DNA of 13,418 nucleotides from Actinomycetota bacterium (lineage in GTDB: Bacteria; Actinomycetota; Acidimicrobiia; Acidimicrobiales; Ilumatobacteraceae): the NCBI GenBank assembly GCA_009705435.1, contig WLTJ01000018.1, positions 1 to 13,418 of the forward strand, read 5' to 3'. Positions within the stretch are counted from its first letter, which is position 1; the number at the start of each line of letters is the position of its first letter. The notes beneath the pieces are model-generated. The model was not told the DNA's origin, ran no database searches, and saw only the letters and a program-made list of their open reading frames with translations. This document shows positions 1-6,373 of this stretch, in pieces. The position numbers and the translations under genes were made by a program.

Positions 1-908
1 AAGTTATCTAAATCAAGTAGGGTCACACCGTCAATTGTTGCGACATCGGACTCAACATCGCGTGGCACAGCAATATCCACGATGAACAATGGTCGCGAAG
101 CACGCTGTTGCATCGCCTTTGAGACCATCTCAACGTCAATCACTGTTGTACCAGCACCAGTGCATGTCACAACGACATCAGCCTGCGTCAGAGTCTCGAC
201 TAGCCGATAGAACTCAGTGACTGAACCAGAAACTCGATCAGCTAAGGCTTGCGCTTTAGCGATGGTTCGATTGGTCACGAGAACTTGGCTAATACCAGCA
301 TCGGCCATGGCGATAGTGACACCCTCGCCCATGTCGCCAGCTCCGACGACAAGGACAGTCAACCCTTCAACCGTTCCGAGATTTTCGCGGGCCATATCGA
401 CGGCAGCTTGACTGACACTCGCGGTATGGCGACCGATAGATGTTTCAGTGCGCGCCCGCTTTCCGGTTTCAATGGCGTGTCTAAACAAAAGATTCAGCGT
501 GGATAATGATCCACCTTCATGTTGCGAACGCTCCCATGCCGAACGTACCTGACCAAGAATCTCGCTTTCGCCGACGACCGCCGAATCCAAGCCGGCAGCC
601 ACTTCAAACAAGTGACTGATGGCAGCATCGTCGTGCTGGCTATAGACATGGGGTGTCAATTCTTCGGCGGAAAATCCACCAAGTTCGCAAAAGAAATCGC
701 GAAGATCGCCGTAGGCCCCGTGAAATTTCTCGGCAACTGCATACACCTCAGTGCGATTACATGTTGACAGCACCACAACTTCACGAATGTTCGGTCGCGC
801 CATCAGACCATGAACTGTCTTGGCAATTGCGTCGTCAGCAATTGTGACCCGCTCCAGAAGAGCCAGAGGCCCAGTTCGGTGATTCACCCCAAATACGACG
901 ATCGACAC
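1..908 (-). CDS. hemA: Glutamyl-tRNA reductase HemA (partial, C-terminus beyond window)
   Basis: HemA reduces glutamyl-tRNA(Glu) with NADPH to glutamate-1-semialdehyde, the first committed step of C5-pathway haem synthesis in the cytoplasm. Translating the minus strand from GTG 908 gives 302 residues before the window edge. The N-terminal catalytic domain has NHRTGP (9-14) and STCNRTE with the nucleophile Cys50; GESEILGQV follows at 113-121; the NADPH-binding domain has VGAGDMGEG from Val188; and VDIAVPRDVE lies near the edge, ending in TLLDLDN. The family is usually about 420-450 residues, so only the C-terminal dimerisation domain is missing. No stop codon interrupts the frame. The start was chosen by alignment to the family N-terminus; a TAGGGT hexamer lies 7 bases upstream. 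Rex ends 35 bases upstream on the same strand, the rex-hemA order known from actinobacteria, so Rex control is likely (inference). Confidence 0.96.
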   Translation of the reverse strand, partial: MSIVVFGVNHRTGPLALLERVTIADDAIAKTVHGLMARPNIREVVVLSTCNRTEVYAVAEKFHGAYGDLRDFFCELGGFSAEELTPHVYSQHDDAAISHLFEVAAGLDSAVVGESEILGQVRSAWERSQHEGGSLSTLNLLFRHAIETGKRARTETSIGRHTASVSQAAVDMARENLGTVEGLTVLVVGAGDMGEGVTIAMADAGISQVLVTNRTIAKAQALADRVSGSVTEFYRLVETLTQADVVVTCTGAGTTVIDVEMVSKAMQQRASRPLFIVDIAVPRDVESDVATIDGVTLLDLDN

Positions 909-915
909 GACAGTA

Positions 916-921
916 ACCCTA
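916..921 (-). promoter_or_regulatory. Possible -10 hexamer ahead of hemA
   Basis: TAGGGT on the minus strand is 7 bases from the hemA GTG and fits TAnnnT. It lies in the 35-base rex-hemA gap, so hemA could have its own leaderless transcript as well as read-through from rex. An AGGG 8 bases before the GTG overlaps it and could instead serve as a weak ribosome binding site. Confidence 0.3.
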
Positions 922-943
922 TCTCTCAGACCTTTTATCGGAC

Positions 944-1627
944 CTATGCACTGACACTCTTCGGTAAAACTTGTGGCCATGGAACAACTTTTTTCTTGTG
1001 TTGTTCGTGGAAACTCAGGATCTGCAATTCGCAGGCCAAATCAACTTGGCGAACGCTAATTCCCGCTGGAACGCTCACGGGAATCGGGGCGAAGTTCAAA
1101 ATACTGGTTACCCCGGCAGAGATCAGTCGATCGGCAACCATCTGAGCAGCCTCGCCCGGAACTGCCACCACGCCTATCGCCACCTGCTGCGAGGCGATGA
1201 GATTGGGTAGTTCATCAATATGGCCCACCCGCAGACTGCCAATCAGCGAACCAACTTTGGCTTCGTCGATGTCCACGAGCCCGACGATTGGGTAACTCCG
1301 TCGCCCGAACCCGCCCGAGCCAATGAGGGCCTGACCCAAATTGCCTGCACCGACGATGACGACTGGCCATTCGTGGTCAACCCCAAGTTCTCGTTGAATC
1401 TGAAAAATCAAGAAGGAAACCTCGTACCCAACCCCACGAGTCCCATAACTGCCGAGGTAACTGAGATCTTTACGGACTTTGGCAGCGTTAATGCCGCCCA
1501 TTTCGGCGATTTTCTCCGAAGACACACCGGCTACCCCAGATTCTGTCAACTCCAGCAGAATCCGCAGATACATCGGAAGCCGAGAAATCGTGGCTTCTGC
1601 GATTTTGCGACGAGAGCGTTCTGCCAT
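944..1627 (-). CDS. rex: Redox-sensing transcriptional repressor Rex
   Basis: Rex is a homodimeric repressor that releases DNA when NADH binds, and so senses the NADH/NAD+ ratio. The 227-residue product has the usual family length. Residues 1-80 form the winged-helix DNA-binding domain, including SSEKIAEMGG (36-45) and the stretch KVRKDLSYLGSYGTRGVGY (50-68). The Rossmann domain has VGAGNLGQAL (92-101) and VDID (118-121) at the end of the second strand. The C-terminal swapped helix carries VRQVDLACELQILSFH (192-207). The ATG start is preceded by a TAGCGT hexamer 7 bases upstream and no Shine-Dalgarno sequence. It is followed closely by hemA, a known Rex target in Streptomyces, and is divergent from a membrane-protein gene. 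I could not find a convincing Rex operator (TTGTGAA-n4-TTCACAA type) upstream, so autoregulation is not shown. Confidence 0.97.
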   Translation of the reverse strand: MAERSRRKIAEATISRLPMYLRILLELTESGVAGVSSEKIAEMGGINAAKVRKDLSYLGSYGTRGVGYEVSFLIFQIQRELGVDHEWPVVIVGAGNLGQALIGSGGFGRRSYPIVGLVDIDEAKVGSLIGSLRVGHIDELPNLIASQQVAIGVVAVPGEAAQMVADRLISAGVTSILNFAPIPVSVPAGISVRQVDLACELQILSFHEQHKKKVVPWPQVLPKSVSA

Positions 1628-1634
1628 TCAAAAA

Positions 1635-1640
1635 ACGCTA
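1635..1640 (-). promoter_or_regulatory. Putative leaderless -10 element of rex
   Basis: TAGCGT on the minus strand ends 7 bases before the rex ATG; the spacer is TTTTTGA and contains no Shine-Dalgarno sequence. This is the layout of leaderless actinobacterial promoters. proC has the same hexamer 6 bases from its start. No clear -35 element was seen. Confidence 0.5.
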
Positions 1641-1733
1641 CGCCCGATTGTTCGTGAGCGAGAAGTCCCACAGCGTGACACAGACCCGCGCCAATGGTCA
1701 TCGGTCACCGCTGTTACTCAGCCTCCTTGGCTC

Positions 1734-1739
1734 TAACCT
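1734..1739 (+). promoter_or_regulatory. Putative leaderless -10 element of the membrane-protein gene
   Basis: TAACCT ends 6 bases before the GTG at 1746, with no Shine-Dalgarno sequence between. With the rex hexamer on the other strand it makes 1628-1745 a divergent promoter region. Confidence 0.45.
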
Positions 1740-1745
1740 CGCATC

Positions 1746-2516
1746 GTGACGTTGAACGCCGCCCTCGCTGCCGCTGCCACTCTCGTGGCTCTGGCTTTCA
1801 GCATCTCTACTTTTGATCGCTGGTTACAACGACGCCGTCCTCACGATGGAGCGTGGAGTTTTTCATTGCTCTTGTTTGCTGTGGGATCGCTGGCCTTGTG
1901 GTGGGCTGAGGCCCGCGGTTGGAGCCTGTCTTCATTTCGAGTTTTCTTTTTAGCAGGAGCCGTACTCAATGTGCCGTGGCTGGCACTCGGAACGGTCTAC
2001 CTCTTGTTCGGAATAAAAATCGGCAAGATCGTCAAGACCTGGCTGATCGGATTATCTGGTGCTGCTGTGGGAGTGCTGCTGGTTGCTCCCACCAAACGCG
2101 ATCAATTAATCGGCACAGATGTGAGTGGCGGGGCATTGCCGCAGGGAAGTGAAATTTTTGGTGTCGCCCCGCGAGTCTTTGCCGCGGTTGGCTCGGGCGT
2201 GGCCGCGTTGTTGATTATTGGTGGCGCCATGTGGTCAATCGTCAGAGTGCTGCGCGGTCGCGTGCCTGCTGTCGGGCAAGCGCAACGGCAGATCACGAAT
2301 ACTCGTCGTCACGTAGCCAGCAATACTTTGATCGCCGTGGGGACCATTATTCTTTCAGCGAGTGGCACTTTGGCTGGTCGCCTCGGTGAGGATCGCGCTT
2401 TCGCCGTGACCTTATTGCTCGGCATCGTTGTGCTCTTCGCCGGATTTTTAGTCTCCGCATCAAGGGCCGATGGATCGTGGCGAAAGTTAGTGGACTTACA
2501 AACGCAAGAGGGATAA
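1746..2516 (+). CDS. Seven-helix integral membrane protein, function unknown
   Basis: I do not recognise a characterised family. The 256-residue product is strongly hydrophobic, with about seven predicted membrane helices near residues 4-21, 38-55, 65-88, 97-114, 144-166, 192-211 and 217-238. A soluble loop lies between helices four and five (about 115-143) and a basic loop before helix six (QRQITNTRRH, 181-190). No catalytic, transport or nucleotide-binding motif is visible. Proteins of this look are common as conserved hypothetical membrane proteins in actinobacteria (family impression, not a search). The start is GTG 1746, with a TAACCT hexamer 6 bases upstream. It is divergent from rex; whether Rex also controls it is open. 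Its last codons overlap a possible tiny gene on the opposite strand. Confidence 0.8.
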   Translation: MTLNAALAAAATLVALAFSISTFDRWLQRRRPHDGAWSFSLLLFAVGSLALWWAEARGWSLSSFRVFFLAGAVLNVPWLALGTVYLLFGIKIGKIVKTWLIGLSGAAVGVLLVAPTKRDQLIGTDVSGGALPQGSEIFGVAPRVFAAVGSGVAALLIIGGAMWSIVRVLRGRVPAVGQAQRQITNTRRHVASNTLIAVGTIILSASGTLAGRLGEDRAFAVTLLLGIVVLFAGFLVSASRADGSWRKLVDLQTQEG

Positions 2517-2579
2517 AACCCCAGCCAAAAGAATGCCTGCGAGTAAAAGAACCGTGGTCAAAGTTGTTGCTGGTCGCAT
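2496..2579 (-). CDS. Possible 27-residue single-pass membrane peptide
   Basis: The minus strand from ATG 2579 reads 27 codons to a TAA at 2498-2496. The start is MRPATTLTTV and nearly all the rest is Leu, Ala, Gly, Val or Ile, ending SLLRL: one hydrophobic helix with an Arg at position 2 and another at 26. An AGGAT lies 8 bases before the ATG. The frame begins 24 bases after the SAM hydrolase stop, so it could be the last cistron of that operon, and it overlaps the 3' end of the convergent membrane-protein gene by 21 bases. Arguments for it are the ribosome binding site, spacing and composition. Against it, so short a frame can arise by chance, and a hydrophobic product could be a shadow of neighbouring sequence. 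No function is assigned. Confidence 0.4.
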   Translation of the reverse strand: MRPATTLTTVLLLAGILLAGVLSLLRL

Positions 2580-2603
2580 GTCTTTATCCTAGTTGCCGAA
2601 AAG

Positions 2604-3467
2604 CTACTTATTTCTCAACGAAATCGGGGTTGATACGCCTGGCTCTGTTGCACCAGGTTGTAATGAAACCTGCTCACCTTCGCCCAAAGATAATTCTTTC
2701 GCTGCTGATGAACGATCAACGGCGAGACACAACAGACCTGACGAATCAATCACCAATCCAGTTGCACCTTGGCCGAGATCACCAAAGGATGTTGAAATTG
2801 CGAAATTGCGAATGTTCTCACCGAAGCTCACGCGGACACGATCAACTTTGGTATTCCACGCTGTTTCTAAATCATCAAGACTGACATTTAATTGGCAATT
2901 ACCGAAGCGGTCGACCCAAATAACTTCACACTCCAGTGTGCCATTCTCATCGCGTGGAATCGGCACGATACCTGGCAACAATGCAGCGGGGTCAACTTGC
3001 GTTCCAACCTCGTATAAATCAATACCATTGCACAACATCGCGGCGATCGGCGCAAAAACATCACGCGCTGCGAACGTTGATCCGGGAGCAACAAGATGAT
3101 GTTCTTCTTTGTCAAGAATGACAGCGCGCTCAGCACCACCAACTAAAGCCACCCCAGGTGCTAATAAACCGTTATCAGGACCGATAAAAATTCCGGCACC
3201 ACCTGCAACCTCGACAGCCACTAAACGACGTTGTGTTCCCGCTCCTGGATCTACTGCAGCAATCACAATGCCTTCAGTCAGATACGGAACCGCGCGCGCT
3301 AGTGACAACGAAGCGCCGCGAACATCAAACGGAGAAATGCCGTGCGTGAGATCAATCACAACGACTTGCGGAGCCGACTCACGGAGTACTGCTTTGACGA
3401 CGCCCACATGTTCTGACTCATAACCAAAGTCAGAAATGAATGACACGGTCTCATAGGTACGACTCAC
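2604..3467 (-). CDS. S-adenosylmethionine hydrolase / hydroxide adenosyltransferase (DUF62 family)
   Basis: This family, related to fluorinase and chlorinase, splits SAM with water into adenosine and methionine. The 287-residue product has SDFGYESEHVG (12-22), IDLTHGI (38-44), DVRGA (48-52), VDPGAGTQRR with Asp73 and Arg80 (72-81), GPDNGLL (96-102), RDVFAP (135-140) and DRFGN (186-190) opening the C-terminal domain. Length and order match the DUF62 family. In the DUF62 enzymes an Asp-Arg-His triad is described; Asp and Arg are present, but where TFHGRD is usual this protein has TFAARD (131-136), so the His appears to be Ala133. Activity is therefore uncertain. The start is GTG 3467 with only a poor ribosome binding site (TGAAGC). 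Upstream lies a hairpin-rich gap and then proC; downstream is a possible 27-residue membrane peptide. Confidence 0.9.
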   Translation of the reverse strand: MSRTYETVSFISDFGYESEHVGVVKAVLRESAPQVVVIDLTHGISPFDVRGASLSLARAVPYLTEGIVIAAVDPGAGTQRRLVAVEVAGGAGIFIGPDNGLLAPGVALVGGAERAVILDKEEHHLVAPGSTFAARDVFAPIAAMLCNGIDLYEVGTQVDPAALLPGIVPIPRDENGTLECEVIWVDRFGNCQLNVSLDDLETAWNTKVDRVRVSFGENIRNFAISTSFGDLGQGATGLVIDSSGLLCLAVDRSSAAKELSLGEGEQVSLQPGATEPGVSTPISLRNK

Positions 3468-3469
3468 GC

Positions 3470-3488
3470 TTCACAGTGTGTCAGTGAA
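3470..3488. repeat. Imperfect inverted repeat upstream of the SAM hydrolase
   Basis: TTCAC (3470-3474) and GTGAA (3484-3488) are matching arms around a 9-base centre, and a smaller palindrome CACAGTGTG (3472-3480) overlaps them. The element lies immediately upstream of the SAM hydrolase GTG, a position where a protein or an RNA fold could influence expression. It is not a good match to a Rex operator because the arms point the other way and the spacing differs. Confidence 0.3.
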
Positions 3489-3528
3489 ATTGACTCAAGT
3501 CACCAAACAACAACAGACCCGAGAAATG

Positions 3529-3648
3529 CGACGGGGCTGGTGCCAACCCCCCGCTGGCACCAGCCCTATCGGCGCTGCCCTTGCGGGCGCGTCCCTAGCC
3601 AACCTTCAGCTAGCGGTCATGTGACCTGTGACATACCCTAGGCACAGG
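3529..3648 (-). ncRNA. Candidate structured RNA (leader of SAM hydrolase or sRNA), unidentified
   Basis: Four hairpins follow one another in the 255-base gap between proC and the SAM hydrolase. Stem 1 pairs 3534-3545 with 3555-3566 (12 perfect pairs, 9-base loop) and can be extended outward to 3529/3571 with imperfections. Stem 2 (3572-3590) has, on the minus strand, a GCAA tetraloop on a GCCC/GGGC stem with a bulged A and further pairs. Stem 3 pairs CTAGC 3595-3599 with GCTAG 3609-3613. Stem 4 has alternatives: GGTCA/TGACC at 3615-3626 or CCTGTG/CACAGG at 3625-3648. The GNRA loop and flanking minus-strand genes favour the minus strand. No consensus I know (SAM, SAH, cobalamin, TPP, ZTP, c-di-GMP, glutamine, T-box, tmRNA, RNase P) is visible. 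Stem 1 alone could simply be a terminator. Confidence 0.45.
3534..3566 (-). terminator. 12-bp perfect hairpin, terminator-like
   Basis: GGGCTGGTGCCA and TGGCACCAGCCC pair perfectly around a 9-base loop. On the minus strand the hairpin is followed by GTCGCATTTCTC, which is not a U-run, so intrinsic termination would be of the U-poor type. It lies about 155 bases after the proC stop and 65 bases before the SAM hydrolase start. It could end proC transcripts or be part of a larger leader RNA. A much weaker hairpin (CCCG/CGGG, 3690-3701) lies nearer to the proC stop. Confidence 0.5.
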
Positions 3649-3722
3649 CGCACCAACTTTGAAAGTGAAAAAGTGAGATTTATTCGCTGCCCGAAAACGG
3701 GGTAAATAACACTAAAAGTCCG

Positions 3723-4526
3723 CTACTGACCACCGAGTTGGCGACTTCGCTCTGTGGCGGCGCGAACGGCCTCAGCAAAAGCAGTCCGAATGACCTGCGC
3801 CTCAAGGATCGCAATCCCCGCCGCAGTTGTGCCCCCAGGTGAAGTCACACTGGCACGTAAATCCTTAGGGTCCTGGCCCTGAGCCAGTAAAGCCGCAGAT
3901 CCGACGAACAATTGGCGAATCAATAACTCAACGGTGTCACGCGGCAAACCTTCAGCGACTCCAGCATCCATCAGAGCCTCAGCCACCAAGAAGAGATATG
4001 CGGGACCACTGCCGACGAGCCCGGTGACAGCATCTAATTGCGCTTCGGGCACAGTGACGACAATGCCCACCGACCCTAAAACTGCTTGTGCCCACTCCAA
4101 ATCGGCCTGGGTGGCATGTGTGCCTCCGGCAATTCCTGAGGCCCCCTGTCCCACCAGAGCAGGCGTGTTGGGCATCGCTCGGACGACTGCCACTCCAGCA
4201 CCACAAGCCGACTCAAGGGTTTTCAATGTGACCCCAGCAGCAATCGACAAAACCCTTGTTGCCCCAACCCCAACGCAAGCCTGAGCCGCGGCTGGCACAT
4301 CTGGGGGTTTCACAGCGATGACGGCTGAACCACATGGTCCGATCGTGGCCGAAATTGTGACACCTGGGAAAAGTTGCGCCAAGTGTTGGCGACGAGCCTC
4401 GAGGACCTCAACGATCATCAGATCACTAGGCGTTACAAAGCCCGATGACAACAAACCGCCAGCCAGTGCCGCTCCCATATTTCCACCACCGACGATGGCC
4501 AAAATTGCCGAATCAGAAGTACCCAT
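3723..4526 (-). CDS. proC: Pyrroline-5-carboxylate reductase ProC
   Basis: ProC reduces 1-pyrroline-5-carboxylate with NAD(P)H to proline, the last step of proline synthesis, in the cytoplasm. The 267-residue length is typical. The N-terminal Rossmann fold has the loop GGGNMGAAL (13-21), AVKPPDV (71-77) and RAMPNTPALVGQG (116-128); the C-terminal helical dimerisation domain has GSGPAY (172-177) and the signature VTSPGGTTAAG (227-237). The ATG start is preceded by TAGCGT 6 bases upstream and no Shine-Dalgarno sequence. The YbjN-like gene ends 108 bases upstream. A position between mshA and hemA recalls the Mycobacterium order mshA...proC...hemA, where more genes separate them (from memory). 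Confidence 0.97.
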   Translation of the reverse strand: MGTSDSAILAIVGGGNMGAALAGGLLSSGFVTPSDLMIVEVLEARRQHLAQLFPGVTISATIGPCGSAVIAVKPPDVPAAAQACVGVGATRVLSIAAGVTLKTLESACGAGVAVVRAMPNTPALVGQGASGIAGGTHATQADLEWAQAVLGSVGIVVTVPEAQLDAVTGLVGSGPAYLFLVAEALMDAGVAEGLPRDTVELLIRQLFVGSAALLAQGQDPKDLRASVTSPGGTTAAGIAILEAQVIRTAFAEAVRAATERSRQLGGQ

Positions 4527-4532
4527 GCTGTC

Positions 4533-4538
4533 ACGCTA
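4533..4538 (-). promoter_or_regulatory. Putative leaderless -10 element of proC
   Basis: TAGCGT on the minus strand, identical to the rex hexamer, ends 6 bases before the proC ATG; the spacer GACAGC holds no ribosome binding site. It sits in the 108-base gap after the YbjN-like gene, so proC probably has its own promoter. Confidence 0.5.
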
Positions 4539-4634
4539 ACGCTGTGGAGGCCTCGCCGATGCGACTTCCCGATCACAGTCGGCAAGACCAATGCACTGTG
4601 GGTCTCGTTCGCCGACAAAGGGCGAGAGATTTAA

Positions 4635-5105
4635 CTAGTTCGCAAAGCGTGAGGCAAAGCCGATGGCCAGCAGTGGTCGAAAACACTGCTCAACATAGGC
4701 ATACAGCGAACCAACAACACGGTCCACTTCGGACTCCACCAAACCAATCAATGACAACTCGCCACGCAGGTACACAGCGTCTTCAAGTCCCACTGAAAAA
4801 TGGGCCCCAATCAATTTGTCATTGCGACGTAACAAGTTCTCATTGAATTCAGCGATGTTCTCTTCGGGAGCAGGAAGCACATACGTTTCATAACGCAATG
4901 TGCGCTGCCCAAGCGTGAGCCACACGGTGATGTAGTCCTTGGTCTCACCCTTCATTCGTATATACCAACGGGCGCGATATAAGGGATCAGGATCTCCATG
5001 ATCAATTGCCAAAATTGTTTCATTGACAGATTTGAGTTTCGCTAACCATTCATCAATTTGGCGTTCAAAGATCGCCAAAGAACCGTCATCAAAGAGATCA
5101 CTCAC
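4635..5105 (-). CDS. YbjN domain protein (Rv0487-like)
   Basis: The 156-residue acidic, soluble product has the YbjN / type III secretion chaperone-like fold features: an N-terminal helix (IFERQIDEWLAKL), a central beta-rich part (ARWYIRMKGE, YITVWLTLGQRTLRYETYVLP) and C-terminal helices. No catalytic residues are apparent and its biochemical role is unknown. The longer frame from 5177 was rejected, because GTG 5105 overlaps the mshA stop in a GTGA and leaves a family-like N-terminus (SDLFDDG), while the extra 24 residues would lie within mshA. The pairing with mshA is conserved in actinobacteria (Rv0486-Rv0487 in Mycobacterium), and the overlap implies translational coupling. Family assignment rests on sequence feel plus context. 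Confidence 0.8.
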   Translation of the reverse strand: MSDLFDDGSLAIFERQIDEWLAKLKSVNETILAIDHGDPDPLYRARWYIRMKGETKDYITVWLTLGQRTLRYETYVLPAPEENIAEFNENLLRRNDKLIGAHFSVGLEDAVYLRGELSLIGLVESEVDRVVGSLYAYVEQCFRPLLAIGFASRFAN

Positions 5106-6313
5106 GAGCAGTTCACGAGTGAGCGAGAGGTGATATCTGTGTACACCCGACGTAAACGTGCTGCAGCAAAACTCCATGTATAACGGCGACCGCGGTCAGC
5201 CGCCGCAATGCCCATCGCGGTGGCGAGAGCAGGATTATCAAGGAGTTCTGCAGTGTATTTAGCGAAAACTTCAGGATCACGATCAGCAACGAGATAGCCA
5301 GTGCGGCCATGATCAACAAGCGATAACAAACCACCGACAGCGTTGGCAATGACAGGAATGCCACATGCAGCAGCTTCAAGGGCGACAAGCCCAAAACTTT
5401 CTGAACGACTCGGGACCCAAACAGCGTCCGCCGCCCGGTAATACGTCGACAACATGTGGTGCGCTTGCGCTTCAACGAAGTGCACCTGGCGAGTCAAACC
5501 CAATTCGGCGATCAGTGACTGGACGCGAAGAACTTCTGTGTCACCATTCGAACCGCTCGCTCCACCAACGACATATAACTGTGCATCGCGACGACCAAGA
5601 GCAGCTAAAGCGCGAACTGCGACATCAACTCCCTTGAGAGGCTGAATGCGTCCGACGAATAACAACACTGGTCCGTCGCCCATTGCGAGTGCCGCACGAG
5701 CACCGCGCTTATCACCAGGTGTGAAGAATGCATGTTCAACACCTGGCGCAACGATTTCTAAAACACCTGGCGGGTTGCCATACAGACGACGGAACTGATC
5801 TTCTTCTTCATCGCAACTCACACAAATCGCATCAGCACAACCAATGATTTGGGCTTCGGCTCTTTCACGACGTTCAGGTTCGGGATCGCCACCTTCGGCT
5901 TTGACTCGGGCCAAGGTATGAAAGGTCGTCACCAGTGGGACATCTAATTCGTGTTTGAGCGCGTGCCCAGATAGGCCTGATAACCAATAATTCGCATGCA
6001 CGACATCAACTGGGTGATTGCGGCGAATATCGTCGAGTACCAAATCGGTAAACGTCGGAACGAGAGACTCAAGTTCTTCTTTGGGTAAATCAAATTGACC
6101 AGCAGGAATATGAATCACTCGATGATTGGGCTCAACCAAGATTTCTCGGGGCAAACCAGCGCGCCACTCACGGGTATACGTAGTGACTTCAACGCCGGCG
6201 TGGGCCAGACCCGCCACGAGTTCGCGAACGTACACATTCATCCCACCCGAATCCCCAACCCCTGGCTGAGCCAAAGGCGAGGTGTGCAAAGAGAGCATGG
6301 CTACGCGCGTCAT
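5102..6313 (-). CDS. mshA: D-inositol-3-phosphate glycosyltransferase MshA (mycothiol synthesis)
   Basis: MshA transfers GlcNAc from UDP-GlcNAc to 1L-myo-inositol-1-phosphate, the first step of mycothiol, the main low-molecular-weight thiol of actinobacteria. The 403-residue product (from ATG 6313) is a GT-B fold, family 4 glycosyltransferase. The N-terminal acceptor domain has the MshA hallmark HTSPLAQPG (10-18), then GDSGGMNVYVREL (20-32) and HANYWLSGLSGH (106-117). The C-terminal donor domain has VGRIQPLKG (220-228) and the EX7E motif with Glu305 and Glu313. A TTG immediately before the ATG is an alternative start; a TAGTTT hexamer lies 6 bases before the TTG and 9 before the ATG. Its stop overlaps the YbjN-like gene by four bases, and rsiG ends about 60 bases upstream on the same strand. 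Confidence 0.95.
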   Translation of the reverse strand: MTRVAMLSLHTSPLAQPGVGDSGGMNVYVRELVAGLAHAGVEVTTYTREWRAGLPREILVEPNHRVIHIPAGQFDLPKEELESLVPTFTDLVLDDIRRNHPVDVVHANYWLSGLSGHALKHELDVPLVTTFHTLARVKAEGGDPEPERRERAEAQIIGCADAICVSCDEEEDQFRRLYGNPPGVLEIVAPGVEHAFFTPGDKRGARAALAMGDGPVLLFVGRIQPLKGVDVAVRALAALGRRDAQLYVVGGASGSNGDTEVLRVQSLIAELGLTRQVHFVEAQAHHMLSTYYRAADAVWVPSRSESFGLVALEAAACGIPVIANAVGGLLSLVDHGRTGYLVADRDPEVFAKYTAELLDNPALATAMGIAAADRGRRYTWSFAAARLRRVYTDITSRSLVNCS

Positions 6314-6322
6314 CAACTTTGG

Positions 6323-6328
6323 AAACTA
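6323..6328 (-). promoter_or_regulatory. Possible -10 hexamer of mshA
   Basis: TAGTTT on the minus strand lies 9 bases before the mshA ATG (6 before an in-frame TTG). It is in the 60-base rsiG-mshA gap and no Shine-Dalgarno sequence is present. It suggests mshA may be transcribed separately from rsiG with an almost absent leader. Confidence 0.35.
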
Positions 6329-6373
6329 TCGCTGATCTTTAACCTTTGCCTGAACGAGCCTTCAACAACTGCG

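Noticed and set aside
217..847. Several plus-strand open frames of 64-85 codons
   Set aside because: They are antisense to hemA, whose minus-strand translation shows continuous family motifs; none resembles a known protein.
1628..1700. Rex operator in the rex promoter region (TTCGTGAGCGAGAA)
   Set aside because: Only the outer TTC/GAA and one inner pair are symmetric, which is too poor a match to the TTGTGAA-n4-TTCACAA type.
3529..3648. tmRNA, RNase P RNA or a known SAM riboswitch
   Set aside because: None of their conserved cores or tRNA-like ends could be found on either strand.
5106..5177. 24-codon extension of the YbjN-like gene
   Set aside because: It lies within mshA; the GTGA overlap start at 5105 is the usual coupled arrangement.
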